DNA of 52,857 nt from contig CAMDPX010000018.1 in NCBI GenBank assembly GCA_945905295.1, positions 1 through 52,857 on the forward strand. The letters are read 5' to 3'. This DNA is from Planctomyces sp. SH-PL62. Its GTDB lineage: Bacteria > Planctomycetota > Planctomycetia > Planctomycetales > Planctomycetaceae. The position numbers and the translations under genes are program-made. Within the stretch, counting starts at the first letter, position 1. Every line of letters starts with the position of its first letter. Below the pieces are notes generated by a model. The model was not told the DNA's origin. It searched no databases and worked only from the letters and a program-made list of their open reading frames with translations. Shown here piece after piece: positions 17,126 to 27,800 of the stretch.

Positions 17126-20100
17126 GTGTGTGCCTGTCTGCGAATCACGTTCGTCGGGGTTCTGGCCGCGCTCAGTCTGACTTCGGTGTCGGCAGCCAAT
17201 CAAAAGGAAAAAGACAAAGCGCAGGCCGCTTCTGAAACCGGTTTGCGAAAAGACGTCGAGACCTTCGCCAAGATCAAGTTCACGCGGCAGGCGGAAGAGG
17301 CATTTCGCGCGGTGACGGCCGCTCCCGACGCGGCGGCGGATGAGTCCACGTTGCTGTTGTCCTGGGTGCAGTCGGGCAACTGGGACGAGGTCAAAACATT
17401 TCTGAAACAGTTCGAGCCGGAAGGTGGGCGGCGGTTGCACTCGAAGATCTGCTCGGACCTGGCCTTTGCCAATCCGAAGTCAACGATCCTGCCGCAGGAT
17501 GTCATCGCGCTGGCCGATGCTTCGCCGGTCGAATTGGATGACAAGCAGATCGGTCCCTTGAGCGGTCTGTTGAAGCTGGCCGTGAAGGATTCGGAATCGC
17601 GGGCCGAGTTGCTCGCCCAATTGCATCGCGGAACCAATCGGTTGGGCGGAGCCGACGCGGATCGACGTCGCATCGCCGCGCGGTTGCTGGCGGGGGCGGA
17701 CCTGCAAGTCGAAGCGAAAACCTTTGGCGTGCCGGAGCGTGACCTTCGCCCCGGCGCGGTTGAGCCACCACAACCAGAAGTCCCTGTGGTTCCGATGAAA
17801 CGTTCTTGGGACCAACTGCTCGCGATGCTGCGCGATCCGAAGTTGGAAGCAGCTCCTCGCGCCGCCGTGCTGGATGAACTGCATGAGCTGTTGCTCGTCG
17901 CCGAGCCACAGGCCGTTGCGAAGCAGTTGCAAGCCGTGGCCGCCGATCGCGAGCACACCGATGAGACGCGGTTGATCTTCGGCATGATCGGCCAAAAGAC
18001 GGCCGCTGCGGGACGTGAGGTCGATTACACCGCGCGAGCCGTTCATCTGGAGTTGCAACATCGAGCGATCACGGCGCTCATCACAACTACTAAGCTGGAT
18101 GACGAACCGTGGCGAACGCTCTCCAATCTTTGCGCCAACAATTGGCTCGTCGAGGCCAACAATAGTCTCAAGGTCTTTCCGCTGTGGCTCAGGTCGCCCG
18201 CCAGTCGCGACAAGCATCCGCATGTGCCGCTGGAGACCGTGATTCAGCACGCGCCGACCGGAGCCTGGCTGGCGGCTCTGCAATCGTCGTTGAACTCGAT
18301 GGTCCGCGTGACACTGACTCGCGTCATTCTGTCGTCGGACAACATCAACCGAGCCTTGCCCTACGTGCAGGAACTGGTCCGCACCGACGGCCCGACCGCC
18401 GCTAAGTTGGCGAACTCTTATCTGGAGACTTGGGCGTTGCGGCACGATCCCAACCTGTCTCAAGAAGTGATGAGACAGTACCGCGTCGACAACCAGGTCA
18501 TCGTGCTCACGCGGGCGCAGCAAGAGGCGAGCTTGCAACAACTCGGCGCGCTGCTGGCGTCGCTGGATGAACCGACGCGCAAGCTGCTCGACGAAACGCA
18601 GTTGGTCCGCGCATTCGATTTCTGTCACAGCCGGGCCGAGATTTACACCCAGGCGCATCTCGTCGAGGTCTTCGGCACGCTCGAACAAATTTCTCCCAGC
18701 CTGATGCTCTCGCTCACCGATCGAATGCGGAACAAATTGGCGTCGCAATGGCGAGACCTCGCCGTGCAGCGCGATGCCGCGACGAAACGGACGGCCTCTG
18801 ATGTGTTCGAGCTCGTCAACCGCGGTTACGACGAGGCGGCACGCACGGCCGAGCAATGGCTGGCATTGCACCCGGACGATTGGCGAATGAATTGTACGGT
18901 CGGCTCATTGCTGTCCGACCGGGCCGAGTTCCTGTACTTCCAAAATGTCGCGACCGGCGACGACGGTGATCGGTTCACGAGTTACCTCAAGCACAGCCGG
19001 CAGGCGTTGAATCGCTTTCAAACCGGAGCGGCCGCCTATGCGGCGCTCGTCCCCAAACTCAAACGCAACGAGTTCGATCTGCTGCCGTACAAATCCTGGT
19101 TCTACGGATTGCTCGGCATCACGCACGACGGTGGCGTCAACCTGCGCAAAGGGGTGACTCGCGAGGAGATTGACAAGATTCGCACCGCGTTGCTGGACCT
19201 GCCCGGCGGAGCGAACGCGGCACACATTCAATTGTTCTCAACGATGGTTGCCGACAACATCACCGCCAATCGCATCGCACCGGAGATGAAGTACCGCTAT
19301 CTCAGCAGCGCAGTCCACATCACCGGACGCCAGCCGACCATCTATCCGGCGGAAGAGAAAATCAAATACTACGACTCGCTGTTGCGCGAGATCCGCCTGC
19401 AAACGCGGCTCGATGGCAGCGATCGGATTCACACTCGGGGCGTCTTCGGTGTGTTCGTCAGCCTGGTTCACACGACAGACGTGGCGCGTGAAAGCGGCGG
19501 CTTCGGCAAGTACCTGATGAACGAAGTGCCGCGCACGGTGTCGGGCAAGACGATCATCGAAAAGCCGCTGTACCGCGACCGGTTTGAAGAGGCGCTACGA
19601 ACCGCGCTCGCCGACTACTTCGAGGTTCACTCGATCACGTTTGCCGATCCAGCGAGCGGCGCTCGCGGCCTTGAAGCAGGCGAGCGGGGCGGCGTCAGCC
19701 CCCCGGTCAATTCGCCACCGAACCGGGGGGCTGACGCCACCCCGCTCGCCAGTCCTGTTGGCTGGCAAGAGACGCCACTGGCCTACTTGCTGCTGCAGGC
19801 GAATGACCAAACAGTCGATCGTGTCCCCATGCTGGAGATCGAACTCGATTTCTTTGACCGCGAGGGCAAAGTCGTCATTCCAGTGCCGTCGAACCCGATT
19901 CAGATCGAAGTACATGACCCCAAAGCGGCGGCTCCGATTCCACGCCCGGCAACGAACGTCTCACTGACGCAAATCGTCGATAGCCGCGAACTGGCCGAAA
20001 AGCGCCTGAAGATCGACGTCGTCGCGACCGCCCACGGCCTGGTGCCGGAACTCGAACAGTTGTTGCAGTTGTCCGCCTATTCGATCAGTTTGCAAAAGGT

Positions 20101-20707
20101 GTCTGACAAGGACGACTTGATCGTGCGCGAATTGCACAGCGGAACGGACGGGCTGTATCCGATTTCGGAACGAAGTTGGACGATCGAACTCGACCCAACG
20201 TCCCTGTTGCGCGGCGCGTCATCACGCATCGAATTTGAATTTCCGTCGGCCACGTCGGCTGTCACTCAAGTTGCCTATCGGCGTTATCAGGATCTGGACC
20301 CGGTCGAAGCAGGGGCGAAAGTCACGCTCGTCGAAGGTGCGGACGTCGCGATGGTCGCCGAGAGCGATTACCGAATCTGGATCGGCGGAGCGATCGGCCT
20401 GCTCGTGGTTGGACTGCTGACGTTCCTGGCTCTGCGACGGAAACCCAGCGACTCGTCCGCCGCGCCGCCGCTGTTCACGTTTCCGCGCGAGGTCACACCG
20501 TTCTCGGTCATCGCCCTGCTGCATCGCATCCAGTCGAGCCGCGCTGTGCCGCTCAACGACGAACAACGCCTCACTCTGACCTCCGACATCCATACGCTCG
20601 AGCAACACACGTTCGCTCGCAACGGCACGACCGCTCCAACTCATGACTTGAATGCGCTCGCGCGCCGCTGGCTCAGTATCACAGAATCATGTTTCACAAA
20701 ATCATAA
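17126..20707 (+). CDS. Large unknown membrane-anchored protein of the Bat operon
   Basis: A 1193-residue protein that I cannot assign. A GTG start gives a signal peptide (LRITFVGVLAALSLTSVSA). The body is mostly alpha-helical and repetitive in feel (HEAT/TPR-like stretches such as AAVLDELHELLLVAEPQAVA), with no catalytic motif. A beta-rich section about 895-1085 precedes one membrane helix at about 1090-1112 (WIGGAIGLLVVGLLTFLALR). A short cytosolic tail follows with a helical segment (TPFSVIALLHRIQSSR...LNDEQRLTLTSDIHTLEQ) like those at the ends of DUF4381-type or BatD-like proteins. Residues about 851-875 (GERGGVSPPV...NRGADATPLA) are encoded by an in-frame palindrome of 72 bases. BatD-like function is a guess from position before moxR. 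Confidence 0.82.
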   Translation: MCACLRITFVGVLAALSLTSVSAANQKEKDKAQAASETGLRKDVETFAKIKFTRQAEEAFRAVTAAPDAAADESTLLLSWVQSGNWDEVKTFLKQFEPEGGRRLHSKICSDLAFANPKSTILPQDVIALADASPVELDDKQIGPLSGLLKLAVKDSESRAELLAQLHRGTNRLGGADADRRRIAARLLAGADLQVEAKTFGVPERDLRPGAVEPPQPEVPVVPMKRSWDQLLAMLRDPKLEAAPRAAVLDELHELLLVAEPQAVAKQLQAVAADREHTDETRLIFGMIGQKTAAAGREVDYTARAVHLELQHRAITALITTTKLDDEPWRTLSNLCANNWLVEANNSLKVFPLWLRSPASRDKHPHVPLETVIQHAPTGAWLAALQSSLNSMVRVTLTRVILSSDNINRALPYVQELVRTDGPTAAKLANSYLETWALRHDPNLSQEVMRQYRVDNQVIVLTRAQQEASLQQLGALLASLDEPTRKLLDETQLVRAFDFCHSRAEIYTQAHLVEVFGTLEQISPSLMLSLTDRMRNKLASQWRDLAVQRDAATKRTASDVFELVNRGYDEAARTAEQWLALHPDDWRMNCTVGSLLSDRAEFLYFQNVATGDDGDRFTSYLKHSRQALNRFQTGAAAYAALVPKLKRNEFDLLPYKSWFYGLLGITHDGGVNLRKGVTREEIDKIRTALLDLPGGANAAHIQLFSTMVADNITANRIAPEMKYRYLSSAVHITGRQPTIYPAEEKIKYYDSLLREIRLQTRLDGSDRIHTRGVFGVFVSLVHTTDVARESGGFGKYLMNEVPRTVSGKTIIEKPLYRDRFEEALRTALADYFEVHSITFADPASGARGLEAGERGGVSPPVNSPPNRGADATPLASPVGWQETPLAYLLLQANDQTVDRVPMLEIELDFFDREGKVVIPVPSNPIQIEVHDPKAAAPIPRPATNVSLTQIVDSRELAEKRLKIDVVATAHGLVPELEQLLQLSAYSISLQKVSDKDDLIVRELHSGTDGLYPISERSWTIELDPTSLLRGASSRIEFEFPSATSAVTQVAYRRYQDLDPVEAGAKVTLVEGADVAMVAESDYRIWIGGAIGLLVVGLLTFLALRRKPSDSSAAPPLFTFPREVTPFSVIALLHRIQSSRAVPLNDEQRLTLTSDIHTLEQHTFARNGTTAPTHDLNALARRWLSITESCFTKS
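19679..19750. repeat. GGCGAG-family palindrome, in-frame insertion of 24 codons
   Basis: Arms 19679-19707 and 19722-19750 are 29-base near-perfect reverse complements with a 14-base loop. Total length is 72 bases, an exact multiple of three. It is read in the plus-strand gene as GERGGVSPPV then NRGADATPLA, the same phase as the copy in cheW. Confidence 0.95.
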
Positions 20708-20743
20708 TTCTGCGGTTCATGATTCTGCGTCCCATGATTTTGT
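20695..20743. repeat. Nested palindrome before moxR
   Basis: An 11-base arm pair (20695-20705 with 20733-20743, CACAAAATCAT type) encloses further CATGATTCTG-like repeats, extending the symmetry to about 20689-20745. It overlaps the last codons of the 1193-residue gene and ends 17 bases before the moxR ATG. Confidence 0.7.
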
Positions 20744-20760
20744 GATGAAGGCTTTGCTTT

Positions 20761-21732
<972 letters not shown>

Positions 21733-21737
21733 GTCGG

Positions 21738-21889
21738 GAATGACGAATGACGAAATGCCCAATGACGAAAGAATGACGAAGCTCGAATGACGAAATAGTC
21801 TTCGTTCGTCGGTCACGATTTCAGTTGGCGATTCGTCATTTGGATTTCATTCGTCATTGGGTATTTCGTCATTCGTCATTCGTCATTCC
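21738..21889. repeat. AATGACGA-rich inverted repeat between moxR and DUF58 gene
   Basis: The left arm, about 21738-21781, and right arm, about 21842-21889, are built from tandem AATGACGA units and are reverse complements over at least 33 bases, with one extra unit on the right. The arms flank a mixed 60-base centre. It fills nearly the whole 162-base gap. Confidence 0.85.
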
Positions 21890-21894
21890 AAACC

Positions 21895-22746
21895 ATGCCC
21901 TACCAGCTCCCACTCTCCGCCACATCGCGACGCCAGTTCGAGTTTGAGGTCAAGCACTTGGCCGACAGTTTGAACTTCGGCGGCGATCCGTCGCGATTCT
22001 TGGGTTCGGGGTTGGAGTACGCTCAATCGCGCCCCTATGAACCGGGCGATCCGGTTAAGGCAATCGACTGGCGCGTGACCGCTCGCACGGGCAAGCCGTT
22101 CATCAAGGAGTACGAAGCGACTCGGCAAGTCCCGATCTATTTGCTGGTCGATACGTCCGCGTCGATGTGCGTCAGCTCGCAACCGCGCAGCAAATATGAA
22201 TGGGCCGTGCGACTGGCTGCGGGACTGGCTCGTGCCGCTCAAGAGCGGATGAGTCCGGTCGGCCTGCTGGCGGCCGGCGAACGGGACTTGCGGATCACTC
22301 CGACGTTATCGACCAGCAGCGCGATGCAGTGGGCTCATCAACTTCGGCTGTATGACTTCCACGAGCGGACTAGTTTGTCGTTACGGTTGCGAACGCTGGC
22401 CGCGGCTCTGAAGAACAGGACGATGGTGGTCGTGCTCAGCGATCTACACGAACCGGACGCCTTTCCCGCTCTGGAGTTGCTGGCCACGTCGCACGAGGTG
22501 ATCGTGCTGTGGCTGGAAGATCCGGCGGAAGCAAACACTCCACCGCGTGGCATCTTTCGTGCTCGCGAGGCGGAGACCGGACAGCGCTTGATCATCACCC
22601 GGCGCACGCGGTTGAAAACTCACGAACGCATCCGTCATGCGCTGGTGGACGGCGGGATTGAGTTCCTGCATCTGCCGATCGAAGAACCGGTCCTGCCGCG
22701 CGTGCGGCATTTCTTGAAGTACCGCAAATCGTTGGGACACGCCTGA
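21895..22746 (+). CDS. DUF58 domain protein
   Basis: A 283-residue cytosolic member of the DUF58 family, which carries a VWA-like fold and travels with MoxR ATPases. Diagnostic segments: YEPGDPVKAIDWRVTARTGK, KEYEATRQVPIYLLVDTSAS (a VWA MIDAS, D-T-S-A-S) and VVVLSDLHEPDAF. The start MPYQLPLSATSRRQFEFEV is near the usual family start, directly after the hairpin. It probably acts as the MoxR partner in the assembly or activation pathway of the operon's membrane VWA proteins. Confidence 0.93.
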   Translation: MPYQLPLSATSRRQFEFEVKHLADSLNFGGDPSRFLGSGLEYAQSRPYEPGDPVKAIDWRVTARTGKPFIKEYEATRQVPIYLLVDTSASMCVSSQPRSKYEWAVRLAAGLARAAQERMSPVGLLAAGERDLRITPTLSTSSAMQWAHQLRLYDFHERTSLSLRLRTLAAALKNRTMVVVLSDLHEPDAFPALELLATSHEVIVLWLEDPAEANTPPRGIFRAREAETGQRLIITRRTRLKTHERIRHALVDGGIEFLHLPIEEPVLPRVRHFLKYRKSLGHA

Positions 22747-22753
22747 CAGGAAA

Positions 22754-22867
22754 GGAATTGGAAATTGAGGATTGGAAATTTGAGATTGGAAATTGAAGAG
22801 AGCCACGAGGCAGCGGCCGTATCCCCATTTTTCAATTTCCAATTTCCAATCCTCAATTTCCAATTCC
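22754..22867. repeat. GGAATTGGAAATTG-type inverted repeat
   Basis: The left arm at 22754-22798 and right arm at 22832-22867 are A+T-rich reverse complements made of GGAAATTG-like units, with a G+C-rich centre. It occupies most of the gap between the DUF58 gene and the next gene. A related element lies at 49151-49274. Confidence 0.85.
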
Positions 22868-22890
22868 CCCGAATCGCACGCCACTAATCC

Positions 22891-23721
22891 ATGACCAACC
22901 ACAATCTCAACCGCCGACATTCAATGGGCCCACTCATCGCCGCCGGGTTGGCGTTGCTGTTGATTGGGATCAGTTTCTGGTTTTGGTCCAGCGATCGCAT
23001 CACGATCGGCGTCGAGGGTCGCCAAGTCGTGAAGATTCCGGGACCGCGCGTGTCGGCGATTCCTTACACGCACGGCGACGCGCTGGCGGTGCGCATCGCC
23101 GATGCGGTGCCGATCAAAGGGGGCTTCCAATACGACCTGCGCTACATGGCCTATGGGCCGGGGCGACACGATCTGCGCGGTTACCTGTTAGACGAACGCC
23201 AACAGCCGGTTTCGGGTTTGCCCGAGATGCCGGTGACCGTCACGGCCTTGCTGCCCAAAGAGGAGAGCGGCAAGCTGCTGGAGACTCCGCCGACGCCGAT
23301 TGATCTGCGCACGAATTACCGGTTGGGCATGGGGCTGCTGTGGTGTCTGTGGGGACTGCTGTTGGTGCCGCTGTTCTTCTACGGACGTCAGCGCCGTTCG
23401 CGAGTCGTGGTGTTGCCGTCACCATCGATTCCCGAACGTCTGCGGTCTCTGTTGGAACATGCGGCGCACTCTGAACTGACTGTCGAGCAACAGACCGACA
23501 TCGAGAAATTGTTGCTGGCCTTCTGGGCCGAGCGATTGCAATTACCGAATGAACGACTGATCGAGACGCTCGATGAGCTGCGTAAACATCCCACCGCCGG
23601 CGCGCACGTCAGCCGAGTCGAGAAGTGGCTGCACAGCCGAGACGCTCGCGGGAATGGCAGCGTTGCTCGCGAATTGTTGGCAAGCCTCGATTGGAATTCT
23701 GGGCGAACCGGGCGGCGTTAG
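22891..23721 (+). CDS. Two-helix membrane protein of the Bat operon (DUF4381-like position)
   Basis: A 276-residue protein. An N-terminal helix (MGPLIAAGLALLLIGISFWF) is followed by a periplasmic beta domain, about 35-135 (SDRITIGVEGRQVV, DLRYMAYGPGRHDLRGYLLD). A second helix, about 150-172 (MGLLWCLWGLLLVPLFFYG), leads to a cytosolic helical tail (RLRSLLEHAAHSELTVEQQT...KLLLAFWAERLQ). The tail resembles that of DUF4381 proteins in MoxR operons. The last residues (TGRR) and the stop TAG lie within the left arm of the palindrome at 23702, so the C terminus has been set by the repeat. Confidence 0.82.
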   Translation: MTNHNLNRRHSMGPLIAAGLALLLIGISFWFWSSDRITIGVEGRQVVKIPGPRVSAIPYTHGDALAVRIADAVPIKGGFQYDLRYMAYGPGRHDLRGYLLDERQQPVSGLPEMPVTVTALLPKEESGKLLETPPTPIDLRTNYRLGMGLLWCLWGLLLVPLFFYGRQRRSRVVVLPSPSIPERLRSLLEHAAHSELTVEQQTDIEKLLLAFWAERLQLPNERLIETLDELRKHPTAGAHVSRVEKWLHSRDARGNGSVARELLASLDWNSGRTGRR

Positions 23722-23776
23722 CCCCCGGACAAATTGATTCGCGAGCCGTCCGGGGGCTAACGCCCTCCGGCTCGCC
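23702..23776. repeat. GGCGAG-family palindrome (variant b) supplying a stop codon
   Basis: Arms 23702-23730 and 23748-23776, 29 bases, three or so mismatches, loop 17 bases. The right arm is identical to that of the 8453 copy. The upstream gene is read into the left arm and stops at its TAG (23719-23721). Confidence 0.92.
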
Positions 23777-23791
23777 AGTTAGGATTTCACC

Positions 23792-24733
23792 ATGATCTTC
23801 TCTCGCCCCGAACTCTTACCGCTGCTCTGCGTGCCAGTGCTGCTCGCGTTCTGGCAATGGTTCGCGCGTGGTCAGCCACTCGCGCTGCCGATGGATTTCA
23901 CGCAGATCCGGCGTCGCCCGGTGCTGGATGTGTTCATTCGCGGGTTGGGCTTCTTGCCGGCTGGGTTGCTGGCCTGCGCGATTGTGTTGTGGGCCGGGCC
24001 GTTGATTGAGGGGCCGCCGACGTATCCCGCGCAGGTTACGAACATCCAAATCGCGTTGGACACATCGGGCAGCATGAACGAACCGTTCGGCGATCGGACC
24101 AAACCCGACGGCAAGCAGTTCACACGCTTTGATGCTGCGATGGAAGCGATCACGGAATTCACCACCAGCCGGCGTGGCGATGCGTTCGGCTTTTCGATCT
24201 TCACGAGCAAGGTGATTCATTGGGTGCCGCTGACAAAAGATTTGGACGCGATCCGGATGGCGACGCCGTTCGTGCGGCCCGGCATGTTTCCTCTGCGCTG
24301 GTGGGACGGGACCAAAGTCGGCAACGCGATGCTGTCGTGTGCCGAGTTGCTCGAACAACGTCACGAGGGCGATCGGATGTTGATCGTGCTGAGCGACGGT
24401 GAGAGCGATGACCTGCTCGGCGATTTAGCAACGCAAGTCGGTCAGACGCTGAAGTCGAAGAAGATCATCGTGCATTCGATCTCCGTGCGCACGCAGGCTC
24501 CGTTGGAGGGAATGAAGCGTGTCAGCGAGATCACCGGCGGGAAAATGTTCGAGTCCGGTGACTCAGCGGGCCTGCGCGAAGTGTTTCGACAAATCGACCA
24601 ATTGCAGCGAGCCAAACTCGTGTCCGCTCAGACGCAGTGGCTGGAGTACCTGCGCCCGATCGCGCTGGTGGGGTTGGCGTTGCTTGTTCTCCTGCAATTC
24701 GCCGCCTTCGGCCTGCGCTTCACGCCGTGGTAA
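23792..24733 (+). CDS. VWA domain membrane protein (BatA-like)
   Basis: A 313-residue inner-membrane protein of BatA type. The N terminus begins with the membrane segment of that family (FSRPELLPLLCVPVLLAFW), a second helix follows (GLGFLPAGLLACAIVLW), then a VWA domain about 85-265 with intact MIDAS (ALDTSGSMN; D-x-S-x-S), TKVGNAML and VLSDGESDD, and a C-terminal helix (PIALVGLALLVLLQFAAF). The FRQIDQLQRAK motif at the end of the VWA domain is typical of BatA/BatB. It is the last gene of the operon; the palindrome at 24743-24828 lies nine bases after its stop. Confidence 0.93.
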   Translation: MIFSRPELLPLLCVPVLLAFWQWFARGQPLALPMDFTQIRRRPVLDVFIRGLGFLPAGLLACAIVLWAGPLIEGPPTYPAQVTNIQIALDTSGSMNEPFGDRTKPDGKQFTRFDAAMEAITEFTTSRRGDAFGFSIFTSKVIHWVPLTKDLDAIRMATPFVRPGMFPLRWWDGTKVGNAMLSCAELLEQRHEGDRMLIVLSDGESDDLLGDLATQVGQTLKSKKIIVHSISVRTQAPLEGMKRVSEITGGKMFESGDSAGLREVFRQIDQLQRAKLVSAQTQWLEYLRPIALVGLALLVLLQFAAFGLRFTPW

Positions 24734-24742
24734 CTTCACGAA

Positions 24743-24828
24743 GGGGTCGGGAGTCTTTTTCATGCCGCAGCCGAGAGTTTTCGATTGCGTGACTCGCGTC
24801 ATGCGGCATGAAAAAGACTCCCGACCCC
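24743..24828. repeat. GGGGTCGGGAGTC-family palindrome at a convergent junction
   Basis: Perfect 26-base arms at 24743-24768 and 24803-24828, loop 34 bases. It sits between two convergent genes and carries T5 and A5 runs inside the arms, so it could work as a bidirectional terminator. Related copies lie at 48426 (decayed) and 52770 (edge). Confidence 0.92.
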
Positions 24829-24839
24829 GTTGCGATCAC

Positions 24840-27800
24840 TTACCGAGCCGTTTTGGTCGGCATCGGAGACTTCACCGCGGACGTCTTGGTCACGCCCTTC
24901 ACGGTGAAGATGGGGGCTGTGCCGCGCTGAGCCGGGCGGACGCGCTGACTCATTTCGGGCGTGCGCTCGGTGGCCTGTTTCTCAGTGGCACTGCGATTGT
25001 TCGGAGCCTCGGTCTTGGACGCGGCCTTGTCGGCGCTCATCGGCGTTTCGGATTTCGCTGAGTCCGCATCCTCCATCGGCATCGGATCGTTGCCGTCACG
25101 CAGACGCTTGGTGAATTCCTTCCAGAACGCATCGACGCTCGGTGCATCAGAACCCTTCGACGATTCCGACGAGTCTTCCTCGCGTTGTTCGGCCCGATCA
25201 GCCTGTGACGAATGATCGGAATCGAATCTCACCAGGGCGTCTCGGATCGAGCCTTGATCGAACGAGGGAAATCCTGAGTTCGAGGCAATGGTGGGCGTGC
25301 CGAGTCGTGCGAGATTGTTGGCGGTGTTCTGCGCGACTTGCGCCGCCATCGCCAAAATACTCGCCGAACCATTGAATCCATCGCTGCCGGCCGGGCCTGA
25401 GGACATCGCGATGAACGTCGCCACTGGCGGAATCGCGACGGCGGTGTCGGTACTTTTGCCGGAACCCGTTGCGGAATTCTCAGGGACCGGTCCACCACCA
25501 TCCCCACGCTCAACGATGCCCCCACCGCCGGTCGCATAGACCAGGGGATGGTACCAAGGCAGCGCGTTGAACAAGTTGGCCTGACCGATCGCCGAAAAGT
25601 CCTTCAAGCTGTAGGCGGTCACGCCGCTTTCCGAGATCGCATACAGCACGTTGTCGATGCGCACCGTGCGGAAGACGGCTTGTTCGGCGTGAATCTCCCC
25701 CAGCACTTCAATCCCGTTGGCATCGACGTGCAGCACTTCCAGCAGTTGTTCAAAGTGGTAGCTGCCAGTCTCCTTGTCGTAACCGCTGCCGTTGACCGGC
25801 AGCACCAGCAGGCCATCCTCGGCCGAGTACAGCAAAGCGTGATGATCGTACTGCGCGTCCGATGAACTCCATTGCGAAGACTCGTCTAAAAACTGCCGAA
25901 CGATCTGCGTGAGATTCGCGCCGTCGGCGACATCAAACAGCGAGACGTGCAAGCGCGAGTTCCACGTTCCCTCCTCGCGCTCCTGACCGATGCCCAGCAA
26001 CAAACCGTCGCCGACCGATTGCAGATAATTCGAGAAGCCGGGAATGACGAGCTCCCCTTGCACCGTCGGATTCGTTGGATCGCTCAAGTCGATCGCGAAC
26101 AGCGGATCGGTCTGCAAGAAGGTGACGAGATAAGCCGTATCGCCGATGAATCGCGCCGCATAAAGCTGCTCGCCCGGAGCCAGTCCGGTCACGCTGCCGA
26201 CTTCATCGAGCGTGTCCCCTTCCGTATCGAGCACATACACGCCGTTGTCGTTCTGCGTCACATAATGACCGTTGGCCCAGGCCCAGGCTTCGTTCGTAAA
26301 ATCAGAAGAATCACTCGGAACCCAATGTTGAGCCCAAGTGTGCGTCGCGACGTGCAGATAGCCTCCTTGCTCATCCATCGCGAATTGGTTGATCAACGTG
26401 CCGGGAACCACACCGCAGGCTTGCCACGTCACGTTCGTGCCATCGACAGAAAAGCGGTCAATGCGTGTGTCGCTCGAATAACCCGATTGATCGTAGTTGT
26501 ACTCAGTCGTCGCCACGTACAGCGCATCGTGGGTCATGTAGATCGTGCTGCCGTACGAGGTCATCAAGCTCGCGCTGCTCGCCACGCCGGAACCGGTGGA
26601 GACGTTCGCCGCGTCGATCGACACGACCGTCAACAGGGATAGTTGATTGTCGGACTGCGGACGAACGATGTTGTCCGCGCTGGTCAGCGGACCGAGATCC
26701 TTTGTGCTTCCGTCGGCAACGATGCTGAAAGCGTGCGGCAGCGACAAGCTCGTGAGCTGATCCCCCACGCGAGCCACATAGTCGTCGAACGATTCATAGG
26801 TTCGATTCGCGATGATGGTCGAGTTCCACCCACCCCAGCGAACCGGCATGGCGGCGATTTTGCTGACGACATCCGGCGAATCACTGCTGTTCTCACTGGG
26901 TGCGGTATCGTTGACCGCTGTGACGTCCTCCACGGGGTCCGTGATCACGACGGGCGTTTCGTCCGGAATCACGGGAGTATCCGTGTAGAGCGGCTCCGGC
27001 AGATTGAACGAATTCTCCAGAACGACATAGACCGTGCCATTCACCGCTCGCGCATCGCGGAAGCTGCCGTCGAGGGTTGTCTGATCGACGATGCTGGGAG
27101 CGGTCCGATCGGACACATCGAAGACGGTCACGGTCGTCTGTGGATTCCAGCGCTCCGGAGCGAATGAACCAGCAAAGTCAGCGACACGCATCAGCGCGAT
27201 CGGCCCGCCATGCCAACCGCCGCCAAAGCCGGACTGCGTGATGACGGTCAGCCGGTCGCCTGACAAGAACTCGCCAACGACGTTGCCCGACAATGCTTGT
27301 TCCGAAGCGACGCTCAACTGATCGGCGGTGTCGAAAATCGTCAGCCCGGCACCGCGAGCCACATAAATGAACCGCCCATCCGTTTCGACGAAGTCCGCTT
27401 CATCGACTCCGGAAACCTGCGTGTTGGTGTCGGAGGTCACGCGATTGCTGACCGCAGCCTCGGCCATTGCAGGGGGAGCGCCCATCGCGATCGCATCGTC
27501 GACTGCAAGGTAGTCGATCCCACGCCACCAGTTGTTGTACTCGTACTGCGGAATTGTCTGACCAAACAACCCGCCCCACTGTTGCTTCGCAAGGTTGAGC
27601 AGATAGTCGTGCAGGTCGGCTTCGCTGAAGTACGGCGACGGGACGGCCGGTTGGCCATCGGCCGCGCCCAGCGAATAAAACATGAACTGTATTGGCTCGC
27701 CATCACCACACTCATTCAAGTTGACGGTCGATTGATCGCCGGTGTCTGGCAGCGTTCCATCATCGGTGGGGCAATCTGTGCCCGAACCGTCATCACCCGT

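Noticed and set aside
17480-18871. A 463-codon minus-strand frame inside the 1193-residue gene
   Set aside because: Composition is that of a shadow frame (His, Arg, Gln runs), with no start context, while the plus-strand frame has a signal peptide and membrane helix.
24743-24828. A classical rho-independent terminator
   Set aside because: The stem is far longer than usual and the T-run lies inside the arm, not after it. Termination is possible, but it is listed as a repeat because copies occur elsewhere.
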